Source: Ruegeria aquimaris (GTDB lineage: Bacteria; Pseudomonadota; Alphaproteobacteria; Rhodobacterales; Rhodobacteraceae). Taken from it: a stretch of DNA of 64,000 bases. The stretch covers positions 51,693 to 115,692 of the forward strand of contig NZ_JAOWLB010000015.1 in NCBI RefSeq assembly GCF_025751555.1, given 5' to 3'. Shown here in pieces: positions 37,774-46,359 of this stretch (its first letter is position 1; the number at the start of each line of letters is the position of its first letter). The notes beneath the pieces were generated by a model that saw nothing but the letters and a program-made list of their open reading frames with translations, ran no database searches and was not told the DNA's origin. The translations under genes and the position numbers were made by a program.

Positions 37774-39552
37774 ATGCCCGACAATCGCCTTACGCCCGAA
37801 ATCCGTGCCCGGCTGGGCCAGGCGCTTATCGGTTTCGTGGCCGCTCTGGCGCTGTGGGCTTTGGCCGAGACCTGGTCGGTGCCGTCTGTCCCTGATATGG
37901 TGCGGCTCGGCCTGCTGACCTTTGTCCTGGTGCAGTTCGGCGTATCACTGGCCATGTCGGGCACCGTCGGCTTGCTGCGATCGCTGGTTGGCGCGCTTGT
38001 GCTCTCGCTCCCCGCGACCGCATTGTCTCTGTCGGCCGGTTCTCGTTTCGACCTGGCGACCGATGCGCTCGATCATGCGAACCTGGTTTCGACATTGAGC
38101 ACCCTGATCTTTGTCGCGACGCCGTTTCTGGCGGTCTGGCTGACGGATCCCAGGCGCTGGAACGATTATGGCGCCCTGTTTGAAACCGCATGGGAGATCA
38201 CGACCCGCTTTCTCCTGGCCTGGCTGTTTCTGGCGATGGTGTGGCTGGTTCTGTTCCTGTCCGATGCCTTGCTTGATCTGGTCAAAGTGGGGCTGGTCGA
38301 CATTGTCATGCGCACCAGTTGGCTGGCTTTTGGATTAAGCGGGGCGATTGTCGGTTTTGGCTTGGCCGTGATCTACGAAGTCAGGGAGAAGGTTGCGCCT
38401 TTTCCCCTGCTTCGGTTGCTTCGCCTGTTGGTGCCGGTCATGCTGGCGATTGTCTCTATTTTCTTGATAGCGCTGCCATTGCGCGGTCTGACCGGGTTGT
38501 TTGGTGATCTTTCATCCGCTGCGATCCTGCTGGCGACGGCGTCGGTGGCTATCGGGTTGATTTCAACGGCAGTCGATCGCGACGATGCGCATGCCGTTCA
38601 GACCGCCGGAATAACAAGGGCGACACGCCTGCTGGCTTTGCTGTTGCCAATTCTGGTTGGGCTGGCCGCCTGGGCTCTGGCGATCCGTGTCTCAAGCTAT
38701 GGTTGGACGCCGGATCGGCTGTTGGCGGTGCTCGTTACCGGACTTCTGGCGGTTTACGCGATCGGATATGCCGGGTTGGCGCTTGTCGGGGCAAACTGGC
38801 AGGCCCGCCTGCGCCGATGCAACGTCGCCTTCGCAATCCTGCTTGTCACCCTGGCGGCGATCTGGCTGACACCCGTGCTGGATGGCAACCGTATTTCTAC
38901 GGCGAGCCAGGTCGCGCGCTATGAAACCAACACCGCCGACTCTGACGAACTGCCGATTTGGGAGATGGCGCACGACTGGGGAAAGGCCGGGGATCGCGGG
39001 CTTGAACAATTGGCGGCAATCGCGCAGACCCGCAGCGACCAGAGGATGCTGCGCTTGATCAATCGAGCCCGGCGGATCGACAGTCGTTATCAGTTTAGTG
39101 AGCCTGAGTTCTTGTTGTCCTCAGAGGCCGTTGTGCCAGAGCTGATGGCGACGATGCCGGTGGCCGGGGCGGGGGCGCCGCTGGATGCCTCTGATCTGAC
39201 CGATGTTCCAGCACACCAGCTTGAGGCCTGGCATGACGGATGCAAGCAGGTATTGCCGAACGGTCGTCCGGGATGCCTGTTTCTGCGCGGTGCCTTTAGC
39301 CCGATCGCGGATGCCGATGGGCAAGCGTTGGTGTTGTTTGTGGATACCGACGGAGTTGTGCGGATCACTCATCTGTTGCGCAGCTCAAACGGCGACTTGC
39401 GTTTGCGGGTCGCCGGAGACCGTGCCGAAGACCGGACCGAGACCTTTCCGGTCGATGTCTTGATACAGGCCCAGGATGGGCAGTTTTCTATTGTGCCCTC
39501 GGGACAGAAGGCGTTGGCCGTTGCGGGGCGGGTGATCGCGCCCAGGGATTAG
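37774..39552 (+). CDS. DUF4153 multi-pass membrane protein
   Basis: This 592-residue protein has about eleven hydrophobic helices in residues 15-375, and then a large soluble domain (about 380-592). Typical DUF4153 motifs include the ITTRFLLAWLFLAMVWLVLFLSDALLDL block near 150-177 and GYAGLALVGANWQARLRRCN near 330. The C-terminal domain includes AHQLEAWHDGCKQVLP and GCLFLRGAF. Function unknown. The ATG at 37774 is chosen over an upstream in-frame ATG at 37678 because the leader there is unconserved and crosses a hairpin (GCCGCC-TT-GGCGGC). Confidence 0.82.
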   Translation: MPDNRLTPEIRARLGQALIGFVAALALWALAETWSVPSVPDMVRLGLLTFVLVQFGVSLAMSGTVGLLRSLVGALVLSLPATALSLSAGSRFDLATDALDHANLVSTLSTLIFVATPFLAVWLTDPRRWNDYGALFETAWEITTRFLLAWLFLAMVWLVLFLSDALLDLVKVGLVDIVMRTSWLAFGLSGAIVGFGLAVIYEVREKVAPFPLLRLLRLLVPVMLAIVSIFLIALPLRGLTGLFGDLSSAAILLATASVAIGLISTAVDRDDAHAVQTAGITRATRLLALLLPILVGLAAWALAIRVSSYGWTPDRLLAVLVTGLLAVYAIGYAGLALVGANWQARLRRCNVAFAILLVTLAAIWLTPVLDGNRISTASQVARYETNTADSDELPIWEMAHDWGKAGDRGLEQLAAIAQTRSDQRMLRLINRARRIDSRYQFSEPEFLLSSEAVVPELMATMPVAGAGAPLDASDLTDVPAHQLEAWHDGCKQVLPNGRPGCLFLRGAFSPIADADGQALVLFVDTDGVVRITHLLRSSNGDLRLRVAGDRAEDRTETFPVDVLIQAQDGQFSIVPSGQKALAVAGRVIAPRD

Positions 39553-39638
39553 GAGCATTTGATCAATCTCTGATGAGATGTTGGAGCTTTGTTAACGTTT
39601 CCGGTGTGAGACTGTGGTGAACGTAATGAGGGCCCTCC

Positions 39639-40226
39639 ATGCATGGACTCATCAACAAGGCGATACAGTCCTTTGTGTGCAATACCTACGGCAAGAGCCG
39701 CTGGATCCGCGTGACCGAGGCGGCGCACCTGGGATTTGTCGAGTTCGAGGCGATGCTTGTCTATGATGATGAGGCGTCCCGGAGGGTGTTGGACGAGTTG
39801 TGCGATGAGTTGGGGCGGCCAAAGCGCGAAGTTCTGGAGGATCTCGGTACCTATCTCGTCTCGAACCCGAATACCGAGGCCTTGCGTCGGCTGTTGCGCT
39901 TTGGTGGGGTGAGCTATGTGGAGTTTCTGCATTCGCTGGACGATCTTCCCGATCGCGCGCGTTTGGCGGTATCCGATCTGGTCTTGCCACAGCTCGAACT
40001 GACAGAGGCAGCCGGGGGCCGCTTCACCCTGGCATGTCATGGCGGATTGCCTGGGTTTTCCTATGTGCTGTTGGGGGTTCTGCGGGCCATGGCGGACGAC
40101 TATGGGGCATTGGTCATGTTGGAGCACGCGGGCGAGGTCGGCGAATGTGAAATGATTGAAATCACGCTGATCGAAACAGACTTCGCCGAAGGCCGGATTT
40201 TCGAACTCGGGGCGCGGGCCAGATGA
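39639..40226 (+). CDS. H-NOX-like protein lacking the heme-ligand histidine
   Basis: This 195-residue protein matches the heme NO-binding (H-NOX) fold end to end: MHGLINKAIQSFVCNTYG, LEDLGTYLVSNP near 67, LLRFGGVSYVEFLHSLDDL near 85-103 and ALVML near 157. The axial heme ligand expected at residues 102-105 is replaced by Pro104 (LDDLPDRARLA), and the YxSxR heme-propionate motif expected at 131-135 reads LACHG. Canonical heme binding is therefore doubtful, although His99 or His134 could serve. It overlaps the downstream GGDEF gene by 4 bp, as sensor-effector pairs do. Confidence 0.85.
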   Translation: MHGLINKAIQSFVCNTYGKSRWIRVTEAAHLGFVEFEAMLVYDDEASRRVLDELCDELGRPKREVLEDLGTYLVSNPNTEALRRLLRFGGVSYVEFLHSLDDLPDRARLAVSDLVLPQLELTEAAGGRFTLACHGGLPGFSYVLLGVLRAMADDYGALVMLEHAGEVGECEMIEITLIETDFAEGRIFELGARAR

Positions 40227-41338
40227 CGGACAAGGACAATCTTGCCCGTCTGCTTGAAAAGCTTTGCCCGATGTTTGTTCTGCTTGATGCAACGGGGCGG
40301 ATAACAGACGTCGGGCCGACCTTGCAGAAACTTCGGCCCGAGATGGCAATGGTCGGGAGCGGCTTCCTGGAAGTCTTTGAGTTGCTGCGACCACGTTCGG
40401 TGGCCACGATCCAGGCTATCGCGACTTCTGGCGCAAAACTGCATCTTCGTTTCAGGGACAATCCCCGGACGGCATTGAAGGGTGTTGTCGTGCCTCTCCC
40501 CGCCGACGAGGGTGCGGTCATCAACCTGTCGTTCGGAATATCGATCCTTGATGCGGTACGCGACTATGCCCTGACAAGCGCCGACTTCTCGGGCACCGAT
40601 CTGGCCATCGAATTGCTTTACCTTGTAGAAGCAAAATCCGCCGCGATGGAAGCGTCGCGGACGTTGAACCTTCGTCTTCAGGGGGCCATGATCGCGGCCG
40701 AAGAACAGGCCTATACCGATACATTGACGGGGTTGAAGAACCGCCGTGCAATGGATCACATCCTGGCCCGGTTGACCAATAGTGTGACCCCTTTCAGCCT
40801 GATGCATCTGGATCTCGACTATTTCAAGTCGGTCAACGATACGCTGGGGCATGCCGCAGGCGATCACGTGTTGCAGCAGGTCGCCAGGATAATGGTAGAA
40901 GAAACCCGTGGCGACGACACCGTCGCGCGCATTGGTGGTGATGAGTTCATTCTGGTTTTCAACCACCTGCAGGACAAGGAAAAGCTTGAGAGCATTGCAC
41001 GCCGTTTGATCGACCGCTTGGAGGAACCCATTCCGTTCAACGGAGAGCAGTGCCAGATCTCGGCAAGCATCGGTATCGTGTTGTCCACACAGTTTGCCGC
41101 CCCCGAGGCATCCAAGCTCATCCATGCCGCCGATCTCGCTTTGTACTCTGCAAAACGGAAGGGCCGGGCGACCTATAGGTTCTACAATAGAAACCTGACG
41201 CTTCCGGTCGCGACCGGAGAAGACCCTGCAAGCCCGGGCAAGGCTGGCGGGGACAATAGCGAAGTGATCGAACAAGGCCGCGCGCCGGGAGCGGATACCG
41301 GACAAGAAAGGCATCGCGCGGCAAGAAGGCCGGTGTAG
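40223..41338 (+). CDS. HNOBA/PAS-GGDEF diguanylate cyclase paired with the H-NOX-like gene
   Basis: This 371-residue protein has an N-terminal PAS-like region akin to the H-NOX-associated (HNOBA) domain (CPMFVLLDATGRITDVGPTLQKL near 15-37, GSGFLEVFELLRPR near 45). A helical connector LTSADFSGTDLAIELLYLVEAK follows at 117-138, then a coiled-coil and the GGDEF domain. The catalytic motif RIGGDEF is intact (GGDEF at 238-242) and RGDD at 229-232 is a fitting I-site. It should make cyclic di-GMP under control of the H-NOX-like partner. The last 45 residues are polar and probably disordered. Confidence 0.88.
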   Translation: MTDKDNLARLLEKLCPMFVLLDATGRITDVGPTLQKLRPEMAMVGSGFLEVFELLRPRSVATIQAIATSGAKLHLRFRDNPRTALKGVVVPLPADEGAVINLSFGISILDAVRDYALTSADFSGTDLAIELLYLVEAKSAAMEASRTLNLRLQGAMIAAEEQAYTDTLTGLKNRRAMDHILARLTNSVTPFSLMHLDLDYFKSVNDTLGHAAGDHVLQQVARIMVEETRGDDTVARIGGDEFILVFNHLQDKEKLESIARRLIDRLEEPIPFNGEQCQISASIGIVLSTQFAAPEASKLIHAADLALYSAKRKGRATYRFYNRNLTLPVATGEDPASPGKAGGDNSEVIEQGRAPGADTGQERHRAARRPV

Positions 41339-41684
41339 CGACCTGTCGGCATCGCCGAGGATTGGGATGCGCGCAGAGGTCAATACGCCGTTTTCCGTAG
41401 ATCGCGGAGATGAGGGATCCAGCTCAACAGCGCCGGTCGCGCGCGGGCGTGAGCATGAATGGCGGGTGCAAATGATCTCTGGCGTTGAGATGGATCAGGG
41501 GTAAATCTGACCTGTGAAAACCTTAGGCGCCCGTTTGCAGCAGACAGGCGTCTTGCGGTCAGACTCCAATTCCCTTGACAAAGACCCGCCGGTTTGCTGC
41601 CATTTGAGGTAGTTTATTTCATTTTCGTAGCCGGTTTTCCTGCATTCATTCCATACGGGAAAACCATGGAGAAAGGTGATTGAC
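41339..41684. other. Intergenic region with a long-loop inverted repeat
   Basis: I see no convincing gene in this 346-bp gap. It contains GGTTTTCC at 41633-41640 and GGAAAACC at 41658-41665, a perfect 8-bp inverted repeat with a 17-nt loop, 20 bp before the next ATG. A TTGACA stands near 41575 but has no good -10 partner. Confidence 0.5.
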
Positions 41685-42962
41685 ATGAAAAGAGCACGCC
41701 TGTGTGCCTCGGTCGTTGCGGCCAGTATGGTTGTGATGCCCGTACAACGGGCCATGGCCGACGAAGCGGCCGCCCTGATCGGTGGAGCGCTTCTTGGTGG
41801 TCTGATCGTCAACGAAGTGCACAAAAACAAGCAACGCCAGCAGCAGGCTGCGCGCAGTACAGCCAGAACTTCAGGCACATCCTCTGCGCAGCGGCAGGAA
41901 AACCGCGAAGTCCAGTCGGCTCTCAACTACTTCGGTTACAACGCCGGTGTTGTCGATGGGGCGCTTGGTCGCCGCAGCCGTGGCGCGATCGCCCAATATC
42001 AGGCGGACATGGGGTTTGTGACCGATGGCTATCTTGATCAGCATGAAACTGGTTTCCTGCTCGCCTCCCACCAGCGCGCCTTGGCAAGCGCGCATGTGGC
42101 GCCCTACAACCAGATCCTGGCGAGCCAAGGGCAGGCGGGCCTGTTGCGCACCTATCGCAATGAGCAACTGGGAATCCAGACCCCGCAGGCCGTGCAGCCG
42201 GTGCAGCCTCAGACCCATATGGCAGCGACGTCTCAGCCGCTGACCACGGCACCTACTGTGGCGGCGCGGGCGGATACCGGTGCCGCGCTCCCGAATTTCG
42301 GGTTCGCTCAGCAGGGTCCAAAGTCGATCAATGCGCATTGTAACGAGGTCAATCTGTTGACCACGTCGAACGGCGGTCTCAGCCGCGCCGGGCAGGTTCG
42401 CGAGCCGGTATTCGCGCTTAACGAGCAATTCTGCCAGGCGCGCGGTCAGGCGATGGTCGAAGCAAGCCAGATCGAAGTCACCATCCCGAACATGACCTCG
42501 GTCCAGATCGAACAGCAATGCGAAGGACTGGCCCAAGCCATGGCGCCGCAGATGGAGGGTATCGACACCAAGGCGCCGTCCGAGATCGTGGCTTCGACCT
42601 CCACCTTCCTGCAAAACTCCGGACAGCCGATGCCCAGCCTGATCTCCGGGGGCAAGGTTTGCCTTGGGGTGGGATATCGGACGGACAATGCCGAAATGGC
42701 CTTGGCCTCGGCCACGCTGCTCGCCTCTGCCGGGCAACTGGGCTATGGCGAGATTGTCAGCCACCAGTTGCGGCAAGGATTCGGCGCGCCGATCGGAATG
42801 GCACGGGCCGGTGAATGGATGCGTCTGGCCCTGAATGCAGCACAAAGCGGCTCCAGCGTGCTTGGCCAGAACCCGGAGCGGATCGCGGTTCTTTCCGAGG
42901 CGTCCACGGCTCCGGCGACACCTGGTCTTCCGGTGTTCTCGGTCTCGACCAGCGGGAACTGA
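41685..42962 (+). CDS. Exported peptidoglycan-binding-domain protein
   Basis: This is a 425-residue protein with a signal peptide (MKRARLCASVVAASMVVMP, cleavage near AMADE), a glycine-zipper-like IGGALLGGLIVNEV, a Gln/Arg/Ala linker and a peptidoglycan-binding type 1 domain at about 72-125 (VQSALNYFGYNAGVVDGALGRRSRGAIAQYQ). The remaining part has no recognised domain and contains four spaced cysteines. It probably acts in the periplasm at the cell wall. The ATG at 41685 follows AAAGGTGA; a GTG three codons earlier is less likely. Confidence 0.82.
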   Translation: MKRARLCASVVAASMVVMPVQRAMADEAAALIGGALLGGLIVNEVHKNKQRQQQAARSTARTSGTSSAQRQENREVQSALNYFGYNAGVVDGALGRRSRGAIAQYQADMGFVTDGYLDQHETGFLLASHQRALASAHVAPYNQILASQGQAGLLRTYRNEQLGIQTPQAVQPVQPQTHMAATSQPLTTAPTVAARADTGAALPNFGFAQQGPKSINAHCNEVNLLTTSNGGLSRAGQVREPVFALNEQFCQARGQAMVEASQIEVTIPNMTSVQIEQQCEGLAQAMAPQMEGIDTKAPSEIVASTSTFLQNSGQPMPSLISGGKVCLGVGYRTDNAEMALASATLLASAGQLGYGEIVSHQLRQGFGAPIGMARAGEWMRLALNAAQSGSSVLGQNPERIAVLSEASTAPATPGLPVFSVSTSGN

Positions 42963-42970
42963 GTATCGTT

Positions 42971-43001
42971 TGCCGCGGCGGGTCAATCGCCCGTCGCGGC
43001 A
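42971..43001. terminator. Bidirectional terminator-like hairpin between convergent genes
   Basis: TGCCGCGGCGGG and CCCGTCGCGGCA pair over twelve positions with one G-U around a 7-nt loop. It starts 8 bp past the rightward peptidoglycan-binding gene, and its 3' arm encodes the last residues of the leftward CbiX-like gene. It has no T-run but the stem is very stable. Confidence 0.55.
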
Positions 43002-43699
43002 GCCGCATGTTCGGATATCCTGCGCGCAATCAAAGACGTAACAGACGGCAGAACGCCCAGAACCGGCAGCGTGTCCCCTTTGAAGCTCGCTTCGGTCAGG
43101 GCCATCGGTATGTCATCTTGCACATGTCCGCCAGCGCAGGCGAAGAATGGCAAGCAAAGAGCTTGATTGCCGCAGTGCCGGGCAGCTTCGGCAATCGATG
43201 GTTCTTGTTCGACATATCCAACATTGATCCTGGCGAAACCTGCCAGCGATTGAAGGGCATTCGCAAAACGCTCTGCGGCGACCGCCGGATTGCGGCTGCG
43301 CCCCGATCCATGCGCTGCCACCACCAGTTCAGTGTCCCTGGCCTGCCAGCCCCGCGCAGTCAGGGTACCGTGCAAATGCCGTGCAACCGCCTGTGGCAGA
43401 TCCGGGTCGATGCCCATTGGCGGCATGATCGGGTTCGCCCGTGACCCAAGCCTGCGCGGCAAGGCCGTGGTGACAAACCAGCCATCGGAGGTGAACAGCG
43501 GATAGACCGGGGTCGAGGCCGGCAGGCGGTCCAACACGGTTTCCAGATACCCGGGAGAGGCCAGGGTCGCCGAATGCACCGTCACCTCTGGTACATCGGT
43601 TTGAATCTGCTTTGCGATCTCCGCCAAGTCGTCCTCGGCAGGTATTGGATCAGAGGGTTGCCCGTGGGCCACCAGCAGGACGTGTTTCGAATTGGTCAT
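42983..43699 (-). CDS. CbiX/sirohydrochlorin chelatase-like protein
   Basis: This 238-residue protein starts MTNSKHVLLVAHGQPSDPIPAE, then HSATLASPGYLETVL, and has a second half-domain with ELVVAAHGSGRSRNPAVAAERFA near 131 and CLPFFACAGGHVQDDIP near 187. Both halves carry the histidine of the CbiX/CbiK chelatase fold, which inserts Co or Fe into sirohydrochlorin. No cobalamin or siroheme genes lie nearby, so the metal is undecided. The ATG at 43699 has no clear ribosome site; it may be translated by coupling to the AEC gene that ends 31 bp before it. Confidence 0.75.
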   Translation of the reverse strand: MTNSKHVLLVAHGQPSDPIPAEDDLAEIAKQIQTDVPEVTVHSATLASPGYLETVLDRLPASTPVYPLFTSDGWFVTTALPRRLGSRANPIMPPMGIDPDLPQAVARHLHGTLTARGWQARDTELVVAAHGSGRSRNPAVAAERFANALQSLAGFARINVGYVEQEPSIAEAARHCGNQALCLPFFACAGGHVQDDIPMALTEASFKGDTLPVLGVLPSVTSLIARRISEHAAAATGD

Positions 43700-43730
43700 A
43701 CAAAGATTTGTGTTGCGGCCCGGTTGCAAG

Positions 43731-44675
43731 TCAAGGTGCTGAACTGCCCAAAAGGGTCAACCAAGCCCATACGGTGAAAATGGACGCCCCAGTTGCGATC
43801 AGAACGGACGAGGCCGCGACGCGCTTGGCCCGACCATAGATATTGGCAAAGATATAGGCGTTGAAACCTGGGGCCATGGCCGCATTCAACACACCGGACC
43901 GGAACAGGCCCTGTTCGACCGACAGGGCCGATCCGAAAAACCACACCAGCGCAGGGTGGGCCATTAGAGAGATCACGCAGACATAGGCGATCACGCGCAG
44001 ATCGCCTTCGGGCCGGTATTGCACCAGAACGCCGCCCAAGGCGAAAAGGGCACCGGGCAGGGCGGCGCGCGTGATCAGGGACAGCCCGTCGTCCAGGATC
44101 TGTGGCAGCCCCAGACCGCTCAGGTTCACGGCAAAACCCATTGCGATGCCCAGGATCAGCACATTTCGGAACATCGCGGACAAGACCGAACTCGCCATCT
44201 TCCGACCGCCCCGGCCGCGGTTGCGGATCACCTCCATCACGGTGATCCCAAGACCATAGCAGAATGGCGAGTGGATCGCGATGATCGCATAGTTCCCGGT
44301 CAGGCTCTCGGGCCCATAGGCGCGTTCGGTGATCGCCAGTCCCAAAAGCACAGAGTTGGAGAACAGGCAGCAGAACCCGATGACGACGCTGTCTTCCCAG
44401 TCGCGACCGAAGAAATAGCGCGCGCCAAACAACCCGGAAGCAAAACACAATGTTGCGCCTGCGTAGAAGCTGCCGAGAAGCGCGGGGTCGAAACTGGCGT
44501 TCAGGTCAAGATGGGCAATCGCGCGAAACAACAGGCAGGGAATTGCAAACCCTTGCGTGAACCGCATCAGCCCGTCGATATGCTCGGGTTTGAAGTAACC
44601 TGCAAGTGTGGCCGCGTACCCTGCGCCGATAACCAGAAACACCGGCAAGATGACGTCGATGAGGGCCTGAAACAT
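43731..44675 (-). CDS. AEC-family transporter
   Basis: This is a 314-residue auxin-efflux-carrier-type membrane protein with ten predicted helices. Motifs include FLVIGAGYAATLAGYF near 12, GFAIPCLLFRAIAHLDL near 43, CLFSNSVLLGLAITERAYG near 102 and the C-terminal GVLNAAMAPGFNAYIFANIYGRAKRVAASS. Such proteins move small organic anions, but the substrate is not predictable. It lies 71 bp downstream of the MBL hydrolase gene. Confidence 0.86.
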   Translation of the reverse strand: MFQALIDVILPVFLVIGAGYAATLAGYFKPEHIDGLMRFTQGFAIPCLLFRAIAHLDLNASFDPALLGSFYAGATLCFASGLFGARYFFGRDWEDSVVIGFCCLFSNSVLLGLAITERAYGPESLTGNYAIIAIHSPFCYGLGITVMEVIRNRGRGGRKMASSVLSAMFRNVLILGIAMGFAVNLSGLGLPQILDDGLSLITRAALPGALFALGGVLVQYRPEGDLRVIAYVCVISLMAHPALVWFFGSALSVEQGLFRSGVLNAAMAPGFNAYIFANIYGRAKRVAASSVLIATGASIFTVWAWLTLLGSSAP

Positions 44676-44746
44676 GTGCGTCCTTATCCGTGTCGACCAG
44701 TGGTGAGGCCGTCAGACGGGATATCCGCAGGGGCAACTCTCATCTG

Positions 44747-45547
44747 TCAAAGCCGGTACCGGATTACCATGCCGTCATAGGCAGGTTCGATATGGTCCGG
44801 CGTTTCGGCTGAAACGGTGGCGTGGTCAAGGTCGATATGCATGTTCGTCAGCACCGCGCGGCGGGGCGCCGCCTTGGCAATCCAGTCGAGGGATTTTTCC
44901 AGATGCGCGTGGGTTGGATGCGGTGTGCGCCGCAACGCATCCAGAACCCAGCAGTCCAGCCCCTGTAGCTCTGACCAGGAGGGTTCATAGATCTCGGCCA
45001 CATCCGGCAGGTAGGCTAGATCGTGAATCCGGAACCCCAGACTGTCGATCGAACCATGTCCAACCCGAAAGGGACGAAAGGGAATGGAGCCGCCGGGGCC
45101 GTCAATCTCGAAGGGGCCGGAAATGGTCTTCATATCCAGGATGGGCGGGTAAGGAGAGCCTTCGGGTTGGACAAAGGCATAACCGAACCGGGACAGTAAT
45201 GCATTTTGCGTATCCCCGTCGGCCCACACGGGGATGCGCGCCCGCATGTTGAAGACGATCATGCGAAGGTCGTCGATCCCGTGCACATGATCAGCGTGGG
45301 AATGGGTATAGACGACGCCGTCCAGACGCCCGGTTCCCGCCTCCAGAAGCTGGTTGCGCATATCCGGCGTTGTGTCGATCAGAACGGTTGTGGTCCCATC
45401 CGGGCCTTCGCGCTCGACCAGCATGGAGCATCGCTGGCGCCGGTTCTTGGGATTGGTCGGATCGCAATCGCCCCAATGCCCACCCAGCCGCGGCACACCT
45501 CCCGAAGACCCGCAACCAAGTATGGTGAAACGCAGCTCTGTTGTCAT
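44747..45547 (-). CDS. MBL-fold metallo-hydrolase (PhnP-like)
   Basis: This 266-residue protein has TILGCGSSGGVPRLGG at the start (PhnP/RNase Z-type glycine motif), VLIDTTPDMRNQLL near 56, the metal motif VYTHSHADHVHGIDDLR near 81, and later histidines in FRVGHGSIDSLGFR and LTNMHIDLDH. Two cysteines in GDCDPTNPKNRRQRC are typical of this branch. It is probably a phosphodiesterase. The ATG at 45547 overlaps the tatD-type stop (ATGA). Confidence 0.87.
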   Translation of the reverse strand: MTTELRFTILGCGSSGGVPRLGGHWGDCDPTNPKNRRQRCSMLVEREGPDGTTTVLIDTTPDMRNQLLEAGTGRLDGVVYTHSHADHVHGIDDLRMIVFNMRARIPVWADGDTQNALLSRFGYAFVQPEGSPYPPILDMKTISGPFEIDGPGGSIPFRPFRVGHGSIDSLGFRIHDLAYLPDVAEIYEPSWSELQGLDCWVLDALRRTPHPTHAHLEKSLDWIAKAAPRRAVLTNMHIDLDHATVSAETPDHIEPAYDGMVIRYRL

Positions 45548-46359
45548 GCCGCAGCCCTGAAACACGCCACCTTGGTGAACAGACGGTCGAAGTTTTCCTG
45601 TGTCTGGGCGGCAAAATCGGCGTAGTCGAGCCCAAAGATTTCAGCGCCCTTTCGCGCGGTATGCGCGGTATACGCAGGTTCGTTCCGTTTGCCGCGATGC
45701 GGAGGAGGCGCGAGATAGGGTGCGTCGGTCTCTACCAGAATGCGGTCCAGCGGTGCGACCGCAAAGATATCTCTTACCTCCTGGCTTTTGGGAAAGGCCG
45801 CGATCCCCGACATGGACAGGTAAAACCCCAGATCCAATGCGGCTCGGGCCAGCTCGGCCGAGGAAGAGAAACAATGCATCACGCAAGAATAGGGCGCGTT
45901 CCGGTATTCTTCCGCGAGAATACGCGCCATGTCGTCATCCGCCGCCCGGGCATGCACGATGAGCGGAAGCCCGGTTGCCTGTGCGGCCTGAATGTGGATC
46001 CGCAGGGATTGTTGCTGAACCGCGGCGCTGTCGGCTGTATAGTGATAGTCCAACCCGGTCTCGCCAATGCCCACGAATTTCGGGTGTCTGCTGAGCGCGA
46101 CCAACTCCTCGACCTTGGCCAAAGGTTCCTCTGCCGCACTCATCGGGTGGGTGCCGGCCGCGTAGAAGACCGGTGCATGGGCCTCGGCAATGGCACGCAC
46201 GCCGGGTTCGTTCCTGAGACGGGTGCAGATCGTCACCATCCGGGTCACACCCGCGCGACAGGCACGGGCCACGATATCGCCCAGCTGTCCTTCGAAATCC
46301 GGAAAGTCGAGATGACAATGGCTGTCGGTGATTTCTGGTGGCGTTTCGGTTGCGCTCAT
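45544..46359 (-). CDS. TatD-family metal-dependent hydrolase
   Basis: This 271-residue protein has the TatD TIM-barrel: DSHCHLDFPDFEGQL near 12 (HxH metal pair), GIGETGLDYHY near 97, LPLIVHARAADDDMARIL near 130, SCVMHCFSSSAELA near 155, and RILVETDAPYLAPPPHRGKRNEPAYTAHTA near 203. Family members are 3'-exonucleases or D-aminoacyl-tRNA deacylases. Its ATG overlaps the holB stop. The order holB-tatD-MBL is widely conserved. Confidence 0.9.
   Translation of the reverse strand: MSATETPPEITDSHCHLDFPDFEGQLGDIVARACRAGVTRMVTICTRLRNEPGVRAIAEAHAPVFYAAGTHPMSAAEEPLAKVEELVALSRHPKFVGIGETGLDYHYTADSAAVQQQSLRIHIQAAQATGLPLIVHARAADDDMARILAEEYRNAPYSCVMHCFSSSAELARAALDLGFYLSMSGIAAFPKSQEVRDIFAVAPLDRILVETDAPYLAPPPHRGKRNEPAYTAHTARKGAEIFGLDYADFAAQTQENFDRLFTKVACFRAAA

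Noticed and set aside
41495..41926. A 143-codon minus-strand frame overlapping the start of the peptidoglycan-binding gene
   Set aside because: It covers the signal peptide region of a better gene, lacks a ribosome site and has no motif.
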